Shown here: piece by piece, positions 51,642-61,900 of the stretch
How the letters are laid out: every line of letters begins with the position of its first letter
How positions within the stretch are numbered: position 1 is the first letter of the stretch
Assembly: GCF_030463565.1 (NCBI RefSeq)
Contig: NC_134643.1
Span: 121,685,809-121,749,808, forward strand
Reading direction: 5' to 3'
Length of the DNA stretch: 64,000 bases
Source: Pelecanus crispus
Taxonomy: Eukaryota; Chordata; Aves; Pelecaniformes; Pelecanidae
Translations under genes and position numbers: made by a program
Notes under the pieces: generated by a model
Seen by the model: the letters and a program-made list of their open reading frames with translations, nothing else
Database searches by the model: none
Told to the model about the DNA's origin: nothing

Positions 51642-51950
51642 TCAGAATTTCCATTGTGGCAGGTTACGTGTTTGAATGTCGTCTGGCATGACATTTACAG
51701 GATCATTTGGACTAGCATCAGTCCATACTCGAATGTAAAGCTTTATTTCAAATACATGCTCATCTTCATTCTCATTATACATTTCAGTCACTCTTAGACC
51801 ACAATAACAGTGTGCCAACGTGACACCATGGCGTGACCCAACAATTCCACCAAAGGGGCTTTGTCGGCATTCGTAATACCTCACACCTTTTTCTGCACGA
51901 TACACTAATTCCAGAGATTCACAAATATTTCCTTTTTCTTTACATGTCAT
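51642..51950 (-). CDS. Unidentified 102-codon open frame (exon or retrocopy)
   Basis: The frame begins MTCKEKGNICESLELVYRAE and ends with NLPQWKF and TGA. It differs from the surrounding chance frames in having balanced composition: few repeats, six cysteines, and alternating hydrophobic and charged stretches such as HVFEIKLYIRVWTD that suggest beta strands. I see no signal peptide or membrane segment. A TGA lies two codons upstream of the ATG in frame, so the coding part could start here. A CAG at 51959-51957 could act as an acceptor, but it sits right before that TGA. No AATAAA is obvious close downstream. I do not recognise the family. It could be a terminal exon of an unannotated gene, a retrocopy remnant, or chance. 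Confidence 0.3.
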   Translation of the reverse strand: MTCKEKGNICESLELVYRAEKGVRYYECRQSPFGGIVGSRHGVTLAHCYCGLRVTEMYNENEDEHVFEIKLYIRVWTDASPNDPVNVMPDDIQTRNLPQWKF

Positions 51951-54368
51951 CCATCACTGATATCTAAAGGCTTTTGAAAATACAAAGTATTTCACAGAGG
52001 CATAACTATACAATACTCTTGTGTTCTCTCATATGTAAATGAAACTTAAATTAAAGGTCCTAAATTTTATGATGCCATGCACTGCAAGGAGGGTTTCACA
52101 ACAGTTTAATTTAAACTCAAAAATTGAACTTCTTCATTAATGGAATGTGAAAAAGAATAACAACATTGATAGAGCAACCCCCTGCTATTTACTTTGATAT
52201 TAAATTCAATTTGGTTTATGATACCTTCACGTCATCACACGCTCTTGATTTTTATATTGGCTGCAGAGAACTGTATTACAGAAGCTGTGGGGCAGCGATG
52301 AAACTGGAGATTTTGGTGGGAGCACAGGAACAGCAGAGCCTTTGGTGCTTGGAGACAGAATGACAGATAACCCCATTGCCAACATATTTCTGTAAAAGTC
52401 ATCAAGTAGTTTCAATGCTTACTTAGGTACTTTTGCGCATAGATATATATTTTCTGAATATTTTGAGGGCAAATTTTGTTCAGTATTTTTCAAATACAAG
52501 TTTTAAGCTTATGAAAACTTAACTGCTCTTCCTGCAACAATTGAAAGGTGAAGTACATTAATTCTCTATGATTACAAGACTACATGGATTTAGAAATCCC
52601 ACTGTCACTGTCAGCTGAATGGTATCTGCAGTACCCATATGTAGGTGCATAAGTCATAACATTATCAGTTGATACTGGACATCACTGTCACGCTGAAAGG
52701 GTTGTCTTCTTCACTGCTACCCATGTTGCAGTATTGGGGAGCAAGGGCACCCTTGCTGAACCAGGTACATCATCTGTTATTGGGGAAGTGCCAGTAAACT
52801 TAGGTTCTTGTCAGTCTGAACTCAGACAGGGATTTAAACACTGTAAAAAAATATGTCTTATAACAAATACAAATACATTCTCACTATAATAAACTCCCAA
52901 ATATAATAAACCCAACTGTTTAAATTAATATCCCTGTAATATGTGAAACCGAAATATTACAAAACTAGGCAGCTGTCAAAAAAAAACCCCAAACCGGTAA
53001 AAACCCAGTTATTTTAAAGCAGAACAAAATACCAGAGAGAGCATAAGCAGTAACAGGATGACTTTTCTTTTTTTTTTAACCTAAGATACCGGTCCTGAGT
53101 CAGGGTTTCTCCTCCAACCTGACTGAAGTCAGCAGTTAACCATTGACTTCAAAAGGCCTGGTGATGTGGCAGGTAAATGGTTAATTACCCACTTCTAATT
53201 TGACCAGAACAGAATTTACTCATTGCTTTTGTGCAGCATACTTATGATTTTACTTGCTTCTTCATTTACTGTCATACCTTTGAAAAGAGCTGAGATTTCA
53301 TCGTTCCTTCACTCGTGGACCTCAGATCTCTTCAGAAGGACGAGTGAGAGCAATTAATGTGAATCGCATACGCAGGTGAGGCGTAAGGAGAATTCGAGCA
53401 TCCCAGGCGACAGCCCCGTGCTTCCGCAGGAAGTCCTTGGAAAGCTGCCACCACCAGCTGCACCGGAAGAGGCAACAGCACAGTAAGAAGCGTTTTGCTG
53501 ATGGGCTCTCAGGCTCACAAAGGTTTCCTCTGCAGTGCCACATTGTGCTGCTGGACCAGTGTTTTCCAGTTCTGTCCCTAGCCACATCCTCCTTGGATGT
53601 GGTACTGTAGCCTGGGAACTCAGCTGTAGCATTTGACCCCTTGAACGATTCAGCCCAGGTAGACCTTGACATTGGGCACAGGGCCCAGGGGCCTCAGTCT
53701 TCCTCATGTCTGCAAAACTCCCAGTCTGCAAGCCAGTAATACATTTTGCTACAGAATTTTAAAATGCTGAAGATGGCAAAGGACCATACTGTCAGGCTAA
53801 CTCTGAATTTCTTCACTTTCATGGGTTTAAATCAAGCTCTAAATTATTTTTAGTAGCTTGTTATTACAGCTTTGGCTACCTGAAGACAGACTACTGCCTC
53901 TAATTCATTAGTAATTTCAACAGTTAATCAGAAAATGTCATTACCTAGAAAGACTGCAGCTCAAAATAAAGCACGTTGGAGTTAAATTTAAATTAAAGCA
54001 TGGACAGAAATGAATGCAGCCTTTGATCCCCCTTCCATCCAGACTGCACCCTGATGGGCACAGCTGGACAGGGTAGAAATCGTGAGAAGGCAGCAGTCTC
54101 GCCTGTTTAAAAGGATACTGTCAACTCATTAAGTCCTCAAGTTGAGTCAATTAAAAAAAAATATTCACTGGGTTCTTTCAGAGCTCTCCTAATGTTTGCT
54201 GCAATGGCCATTTCTTGCCAGTTTTATTTTTAAAAGAGGTTGATTTTCACGTGCTTGACTGAAAAACATACCATTAACATCTGTTTAATCATCACAGTGG
54301 CCAAAACCATGTTTCTGTTAGCTGAGTGGGAGGTGGGAGTTGTGAGCCCAAACAAAGGCACATACCTC

Positions 54369-54388
54369 TCTGTCTGTCTGTCTGTCTG
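54369..54388. repeat. (CTGT)n microsatellite
   Basis: Five CTGT-type units in the intergenic spacer. Confidence 0.85.
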
Positions 54389-57367
54389 AAAGCATATTCC
54401 TTGGGGCAAGGGAAAGGTCCGGTTTGTTCCGCAGTGTGTGAGGTTCCCCGCTTCCCCAGGTGGCACCGGCAGGGAAGCGGGCGATGGAGACGCGTGGTCT
54501 CAGCTCTCCTCCCCTGTGCCGTAAGGACTTACTGACACTGATGTGCACCCCTTCCTGGGCATCCGTACCTACAGATGCTGGGCCAGCGTGGGGTGGCTGA
54601 GACGAGCCCTATAGCCAGGGAGCGGAGGACGCAGGCCTGGGCGCGTTGAAGCTTCTCTTGCTGCGTAGCGCGTAATGCCGTTTAAACGATGAGCTGGTCT
54701 CCTGCTGCTAACGAACGCGTTCTTTACCTTACAGCCCTTCCTGCCCAAGGGCACGCTGTTGAAACAGGGCTACGCCTTTGCGCTCCATCACAGCGTATGA
54801 GGATTAGCCAGAAGCTGCATCCAGGCGTATCTTCCAGCGTTTTCTTGGGCAGCCGTGTTTCCTATTTCCTTGTTCCAGTTCCCTGCATAGGAGATGCTTG
54901 GGAATTCTTGCATTGTCTGTCTGAAACATGTACTTGGTCCATTACAAGAACAGCTATATAGCAAATAGAGTTGCAAACCCTCTTAGCATAGTCATATCTT
55001 TAGATAATATAGACTATAGCCTCTCCACAAGTGGAAAACAATACGTACTTGTTATTCTTCCAATGTAACTGTCTGCAGTACAGCTTTTTCTTTTCTTTTT
55101 TTCCCCCCATACAACAATGTTGTTAAAAACCTCACATATGTCATGCTGACCAGAGAAGTCTGTCATGTAGACCCAGATGATTATCTGAACAATTCAGCCT
55201 TGCCACTGTCCTGACCTGTGCAAGGATCGGGTCATCTTCCCTGCAAACACACAGGGATGCTCCTGGCACCTTCCCACTTCCAGCTTTGATTTAGGAAACA
55301 CCAATAAAGTTCTCTTCCGGACTGTTCAGATTTGGTGGGAGCCAGATTTATCAATCCCAGTTGCTTCAGGAGGGTGAGGAAGGTCTGACAACAGGGGTAA
55401 TTTGTCTGAGGATGACATCGGCATGGCACAGTGTGGTACAAGGTTACCTGCACTGCCTCACTGTGCACTTCCACTTACATTTCTCTGGTGGTCAGGTCAG
55501 TAGAGGAGTTGTCTTAAACTTCCTGGCACTTTTAAAAAGCCTGGATCGCCTCACCAACCCTGTTTCTAGCACAGCAGCACAAACGTGCTGGCATAGCATT
55601 GCACTTGTAGGGGAGAGCAGGGGCAGAACCAGTTCTGCTGTTAGGGACGTGTCACGTCAAAGTGCACACCAGCTACGAGGAGCACAACTTCAGCACAGCA
55701 GCCATCAGTTCAGGCAGCGTGTCGTGGTCCCGTGTCCCTATGCCTTCCCACAGGGGACCGAACAGCTCCCGGGATCACTTGGGCTAGTGGTAGGTCGGAG
55801 AACGCACAGGCTTTTATTTTAGGTGGCTGTGTACTGTAGTATTTGTAAATGTATCCAGAGCATGTGATGAGTGTATATTTTAAACCCAAAATATTATTTA
55901 TTGGCTTTGGAGCTTACCCTTCTCCAGTTTCTGCCTACTGGGACAGTGCTGGATTTCTGTTTTGTTTGAAATTTCCTCTGAAAAAATACATATCATTGAG
56001 TGTGGTGGTGCAGAACCAGTTCCAGGGTTCTCAGCAATGGAACGGCTCTGTATTTAGCCACAGGGAATACATTTTGAAGGGGTCAGTGAAAGTTTCAGGG
56101 AGCTGAAGTCGGATGGTGGCAGGCGGCCAGCCAAGCTCCAGAAGTTTGTGGTGCGAGTCTGCTTCCCCAGTTCTCCTTCCCCGTACTCTGCCTTGCAGTA
56201 AGGGCCTTCATCCCACACAGCTATCAGCCACCACCTCCACGCAGCATGGGCACCCACTCCCTCCATCTCCTCCTCTTCTCTTGCCAGCAGTCTAGGTGCT
56301 TTCTTACCCCTCCTGAGCTGCAAGGGAAGAGATGGGGTCCGGGTAAGGACATCTCTTAAGTGTGGGGGGAGACCGGCATGACTCCCGACACGGCCGGGCC
56401 AAGAGGGCTAACAAGGTGGGTGGAGAGGGCTCCTACCCCAACTGCACCCCGACCAGCCCCAGCCGTGGGGTCAGCAGGAGGTGGCAGGGCTCAGTGCCAC
56501 TGGCAGCGACACCCCGTCCAGTGCAGGCAGCCCGCAGCTCCTGGCCACCAGCCTCCCTGGGCAGCTGCCCGTCCTTTGCCTAAAGCCAGTCCTGGGTATG
56601 TTTTAATCTGATTATCAATTGCCTGGGAAGCCTGGACTGACACGAGGGAGACTAGAAATCGTTATCTGTTACGATGGACATGGTAAAATCATGACGTTGC
56701 TCAGCTCTGGCTTAAATTAAGACGTTTTACCAAAGCAGCGATGCCAAGGAAAGGTGGTGTGGAAGGAGCACACGGCTAATCAACGTTTGTGCCAGGCAAA
56801 ATCCGATTAGCGATGCAGCTGGACTACTCCAGCAGAAGGGACCAGAGGGGTATAGTTCTCCCAGTGAAGCCATAAGAGTGTGGTCGAGACAGAAGCAAAG
56901 GCTAGCGGACAGCGGCGTGGCGTAAAACTGGTATGAGGTTTTTAAAGAGTAAAAGAAGAGCTTAGCAAGAGGTGGCAGCGTGTGCGCGGGGAGAGTCGTG
57001 CTAGGCAGCCCTCTAGTGGGAAAAACAGCTTCACATGGGGCGGGAGTGTGATTGCAGCAAAGCTCTAAGCCGGTTTTTCTCAGGTACAACTGCATCTTTA
57101 CGGGAGGTTTATGCTGACATAGCTGGCATCTGTTAGGGTGCGCGTGATTTCTTTTTTTTCCAAAGTATTAACTAATGCCACTACGCGGGCAAAATTTGAA
57201 AACGTGGGTTAAGCGTCAAGCTAAATAGGGGTCCTTGATGACTTCCTTGCCGATACCATGCAAAAGATAGGTCTTAGGTTAAAAGCCTAAGAACCCTGAG
57301 GCATTTCAATGAATCAACCCTTTTATTAGATCGTCCGCAGCGTGAGCTGAAGGTTGCTAGCATCACC

Positions 57368-57603
57368 GACCGTGGCAAACTCAAAGCAGGGTCGAGCATC
57401 ACTGAGCGTCGGAAACTCAGGGCAGGGCAGGGCATCCCCGCCCATGGAAGCTCAGGGCAGGGCAGGGCATCCCCGACCATGGAAGCTCAGGGCAGGGCAG
57501 GGCATCCCCGACCATGGAAGCTCAGGGCAGGGCAGGGCATCCCCGCCCATGGAAGCTCAGGGCAGGGCAGGGCATCCCCGACCATGGAAGCTCAGGGCAG
57601 GGT
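57368..57603. repeat. 35-bp minisatellite upstream of HUNK
   Basis: Direct tandem repeats of 35 bases (CATGGAAGCTCAGGGCAGGG then CAGGGCATCCCCGAC). Five near-identical units start at 57443, 57478, 57513, 57548 and 57583; two diverged 36-base units precede them. The last unit is cut off at about 57603. Because 35 is not a multiple of three, each unit shifts the reading frame, and the open frames across it are a by-product. The array ends at the outer edge of the HUNK CpG island, about 1.1 kb before the start codon. Confidence 0.95.
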
Positions 57604-58683
57604 AGCTCGGCCGGCTCTGCCTCCTCTCCCGCCCCTGCCCTCCCTCTCCGTGCACCCCCGGTTTGCCAGCGCAGCCTCCGGCTGGGTGAAGGGGGCTGGG
57701 CAGTCCAAAAGGCGATGCACCCGCTTCTGTTCCCTCTCCACGAGGTGGGGAAGAGCGGTAGGGAAATGACCGTCCCCTGGACGCAGCCTGCGGCGGATGG
57801 GTGCCCGGGTCGCCTCCTCCTCTCTCCCGGTCCACCGAGCCCCGGAGAGCATTTGGGGGATGCAGACTGCGGGGGGGGGGGGGGCTCGGGCAGGACCCCC
57901 GCGCTGCAAAACAGGAGGGGGAGGAGGAGGCCGCCGGCAGAGCCGAGCAGAGGGCCGGGGGGCAGAAGATGGAGAAGCGGGGGGTGAACGAGGCGGGGAG
58001 CGGGACCGGAGCCCGCCGGCGCCGCCGGAGCACCGGGCGGGGGGGAGGCTGTCACGATCGCGTCGCGGTAGCACGTTTCCCCGACACGGGGGTGAGAAAG
58101 ACTCAGGCGCGCTCGGGAAGGAAGGTGGGGAAAAGCGGCACAAAAGATATTCCCGGGCAGCAACAAAACAGAGCCACACGCAGAGACGGCGCTTGCCCGG
58201 GAGCCGGGGCCCCCTGGTTGAATCCCAGAGAGGGATGCGCTGCCACCCCCGGTTTGGGGTGCCGGGCGCGGGGGGGGGGCGGAGGAGGGGCCAACCGGAT
58301 TTGAACAGACCCAGGCCGCCGGGTTGCGATCGCATCTGCTCCCGCCGCGTGCGAGCGGCTTAAATTACCGCAAATTCAAACTGAATGAGCCCTCTCCCCC
58401 GCCCTCCGCCGGTCCCTCCCTCCCCGCTCCCCTCCTCCCTGCTCGGCGCGGCAGCCGCGGCCGGCGCGGGGCAGAGCAGCGGCGGCGGGAGGGAGGAGGG
58501 GAGGCGAGGCGAGGCGAGGCGCCGGATCCCATGAGGGGCGGCAGCCCGGGGCACCGCGCCGCCGGCTCGCCCCAGCCCCGGCCCCCCGCCAGCCCCGCTC
58601 CGCCCCCCCGGCGCCTGGCCGCCGGCTCTCTCTCCCCCGAGCAACTTTCCTGACCGCCCGGTGGGCCAGCGGCAGGGCCGGGC

Positions 58684-58960
58684 ATGCCGGCGGCGGCGGG
58701 CGACGGGCTCCTGAGCGAGCCGCCGGCGGTGGCGGCGGGCGGCGGCGGCGGGGAGGCGCGGAAGGCGGCGGCGGCGGCGGAGGGGGGGGGGGGGCAGCTT
58801 CCTGGCCGCTTGGCTGAGCGCGGCGGCGGCCGCGCCGCGGGAGCGGCTCCGCGACTTCCAGCACACCAAGCGGGTCGGCAACTACCTGATCGGCAGGAAG
58901 CTGGGAGAGGGCTCCTTCGCCAAGGTCCGGGAGGGGCTGCATGTGCTCACCGGAGAGAAG
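58684..58960 (+). CDS. HUNK: HUNK coding exon 1 (N-terminus and glycine loop), with apparent frameshift
   Basis: HUNK is a serine/threonine kinase of the AMPK/SNF1-related group. The ATG at 58684 gives MPAAAGDGLLSEPP, matching the human N-terminus, followed by a Gly/Ala-rich stretch. After a run of 13 G (58782-58794) the homologous frame is displaced by one base. It then reads SFLAAWLS, ERLRDFQHTKRVGNYLIG and RKLGEGSFAKVREGLHVLTG, the start of the kinase domain with the GxGxxxxV ATP loop intact. The exon ends EK before donor GTACCG at 58961, the same junction as in human. The length is 277 bases, one more than 92 codons. The catalytic lysine and the rest of the kinase lie on later exons outside the window. 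The frameshift is probably a homopolymer sequencing or assembly error. Confidence 0.93.
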
Positions 58961-61900
58961 GTACCGCGCCCGGGCCGGGGCCGCCCCGGCACCCCGCGGG
59001 GGGCTGCCCATGCACCCCTCGGGGGGCTGCTCCCGGGGAGCGGGGCGGGGGGGGGAGGGCGGTGTGAGGCGGGTGCGCTGGGGCTCTGCCGGCCGGGAGA
59101 CCGAGCCCCCCGAGGGCCACCGAGCCCCCCGAGGGCCACCGAGCCGGGGGTCGCCCAGGCGGGGGCGGCGCGGGGCTCCCGACTTCCCCGCCGCGCTGCC
59201 GCACGCTGCGGGCGTGGGGACGGCGCTGCCCCTTCGCAGGCTTGAGATTCCCGTGCCTGCAGTTTTGCTCTCCTCTCGGAACACTTCAGTTGCTTTGACC
59301 TGCCTTTTTTTTTTTTTTTTTTTTTCCCCTTCCCTTCCTCTTTGCTTGCTTATTTTTTTGGTCAGAAATGTGTTTTTAATGCCGAGACTTGCATTGCTGA
59401 GGGCCAGTCGCTGCGTGCGGTCTAGTCGCGACATTGAGCGCGTCGGTACGCAGAGGTACTTCTTGCTCGTCAGAGCGATGGGAGGTGCTGCGTGTGTCTG
59501 CAGGAGGGGGTACGGTTCGGCGATTAAAAGTTGTTGGTACCGCCGCACGGCGAAAGATGCGAGATGCACCGCCCTGGATGGTGTTTTCCCAGGGTGTCGG
59601 TAAGAAAAGTCCGCGGAGAGTCTCTGCTTTTTGTTTATTATCCAGAACCCTTCAGTGGAGGCTTTTGCCCATCAATCAGGATATGTCACAACGCTATAAA
59701 GAGCAGTAGGGGCTCGGCTGGGCGGTAAACAGAGCAAGGACAAGCCCGCCGGGGCCCCCCGAGAAAGAGTTGTGCTGCTCTTGTTTGAGCTGTCTGACTT
59801 CGGCCTCCGTTTTATCAGATCCCTAACAGAGGGCTGCCCAAAGCCTTATTGTTACTGAAAGCTCCTTGGACCGGTGGAGCTAAGTGCGGTGTAATTTCCT
59901 CCAGCTCCAGCAGCACGGTAAGCGTGCTGCTGTGAAGACTGCATCTTGGTAGCTTGCATTCCTACACTCTTGGATATCTTTTCTTTTTTCATTCCAGTAA
60001 ATTGGTCACGGAGTGAAGTTTAATATAGGGCTCTGAATTTCATCAGGAGAAAAACGATAAGGTTAGTGATTATTATCATATAGGAATGCAGAAAAAATAA
60101 TTTTGTTCTCTTCTGTTACTAAGCGTGTGCTTCTCCTTGGTAACAGATACATCCAATGATCCTCCAGTTGATAAAAGGCACATGCACACACACGTCCTTC
60201 CCACCTCCACGTTTTTGGATTGCTACATTTATCTCAGTCTGTTAAGAGGGGAAAAAATAAAAAAGACCCACCACACGCCCCTCTGTCTCAGCTCCCAGGC
60301 CTGCTGCTTTTTTCTTCCCTCCCCTCCCCCCCCCCCCCCAATGTCTTGAATAGCACACACTGTGACAAAGTGACAAGCAGAAACTCTAGGAGAATCACAC
60401 TTCCTTCCTGCTGAGCCACTGCGTCCGTATCTGTGGACAGAGATGATGATCTCTGAGCTCCGTCTGACCTGATCTTGTACCATGGGATCAAAGGAAGCTC
60501 CTGCTGTCGACTTCAGTCAGTGAAAGATGGGTCACGTAGTTTCAAATTGACTAATCAAAAGTCCATCTTCCCAGAAAATCCACCTATTTAATTCCAGGTA
60601 TTTATAGATAAGCAATTTGCATTAATGGATAGGAGATAAGAGTAATTAATGATTTGCTTCAGGTGAGGTCCTATCTCAGTGAGGTCCCTCCCTCTAACCG
60701 GAGGGGTGAATGCTTTCCATCCTACGCGTGACCCCACGTGAGAATTTCACCCCGGGTAGAGAGCTGATGGACACTCGGCTCTTCTGGGCATATTCCTCTA
60801 CAGAGCTTTCACGTGGCCTCCAGCCAAAGGCAGCTGAAACGTGCCCAAACTGGCTCTGCCTCACAGCTGCCGGCAGCTCTGCCTACATGGAGCCCACCAC
60901 AGGTGACTGAGCTCTGCCTGTGATACGAGGAAGAGAAGGAAAACATCTGCTTACCCGGACTCCTTTCCTTCAGAGCGCAAGGCTGCGTTGGAGAGGAGGC
61001 TGAGGCTGGCGAGGGTGGGAATGGGATCGGGAGCAACAGCGCGCGGTGGCGTGAGCGCGGGGGCCGGTGGCAGCAGGTCGCAGGAGGAGGTTCTGTGGGA
61101 AGAGGACATTCTGCTTAAGAGATGGTGTGTCTCCCTGGCAAAGTGCTTCCGCAAGAGCATCCCGATACATGAAGGGCCAGATCCATTGAGTAAGCTATAT
61201 TTGTGCCTTCTGAGAAATCTCGGTGAACAGCGGGCCAGGCGCTGGAGCGTTAGGTACGACAGTGCCAGCATCTGAGCCCAGGTGACACCGACGCTCAGCA
61301 CAGACCTCCTCCTCCAGACATCAGGTGCCCAAAGTCAGGCTGGAGCTAACGGAGCTGTCTGAGACATGGCATCAGTAGCGGCATGTGACAGTTACCTTCT
61401 GTCACCTCTCCCTACGCACCTCCGTCCCTAAACGTGTCTTGTCTCAGGGGGGAAGATCCCCCAAGAGCGACACCGTGCTCCTCCAGAGGCCAGAAGAGAA
61501 GATCGCTCCATAAGGGCCTGATGCCATCCCTCCTTCCATGGGGTGAGCGAGAAATTGGCCGTGTATAGTCTTCCAGTCCATTCACTTGCAGAGGAAAAGT
61601 TAATCCGCAGGAGTGTATACTTAATACACTCACAAGCGGAGCTCAGCGAAGCAAAATGTGGAAACAAAGCTGTCTCCCGTGGACAGCTCGCTGGATCAGT
61701 GTAATTGCTGCATTTTTCTAAGCTGATGTTTTATGAGCCTATTATTCCAGGATTAGTGCCTGCATGTATTTTGAAAGGAAAAAAAGTAATTGACATCTGA
61801 TTTTTGTCTTGTAAAGCCATTGTTGAGCAAGGGCATTGCCTAAATTTCAATAACATTGCCATAATAGTACAAAGTAGGGGTGTTACTGCTAATGTCTGGT

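Larger units (their letters stand above)
46431..57360. other. Intergenic, gene-poor, with two unidentified open frames
   Basis: Base composition rises from AT-rich to GC-richer toward the HUNK island. Two open frames are described separately (47557-48015 and 51642-51950, both minus). A (CTGT)n tract lies at 54369-54388 and an 18-base A run at 48581-48598. Other open frames such as 55361-55822 (plus) and 53354-53731 (minus) have no recognisable homology and lack supporting features. Confidence 0.65.
57600..59260. promoter_or_regulatory. HUNK: CpG island covering HUNK promoter, 5'UTR and exon 1
   Basis: Dense CpG and GC-rich sequence spans from the minisatellite to about 300 bases past the exon 1 donor. 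It contains long G runs, for example 14 G at 57871-57884 and about 10 G near 58270, which are error-prone in sequencing. The transcription start and any upstream non-coding exon cannot be set from sequence. Long open frames on both strands here are GC artefacts. Confidence 0.85.

Noticed and set aside
57368..57603. Regular direct repeats resembling a CRISPR array
   Set aside because: The units are directly tandem with no unique spacers, and the setting is a vertebrate genome.
57354..57987. Repetitive open frames with a WKLRAGQGIPDHGSSGQGR-type motif
   Set aside because: They arise from the 35-bp minisatellite, whose unit length shifts frame each time so the same peptide appears in all three frames.
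58376..59569. A 397-codon minus-strand open frame over HUNK exon 1
   Set aside because: It is antisense to a well-supported exon in a CpG island and has long Pro, Arg and Lys runs typical of GC bias and a T tract read in reverse.
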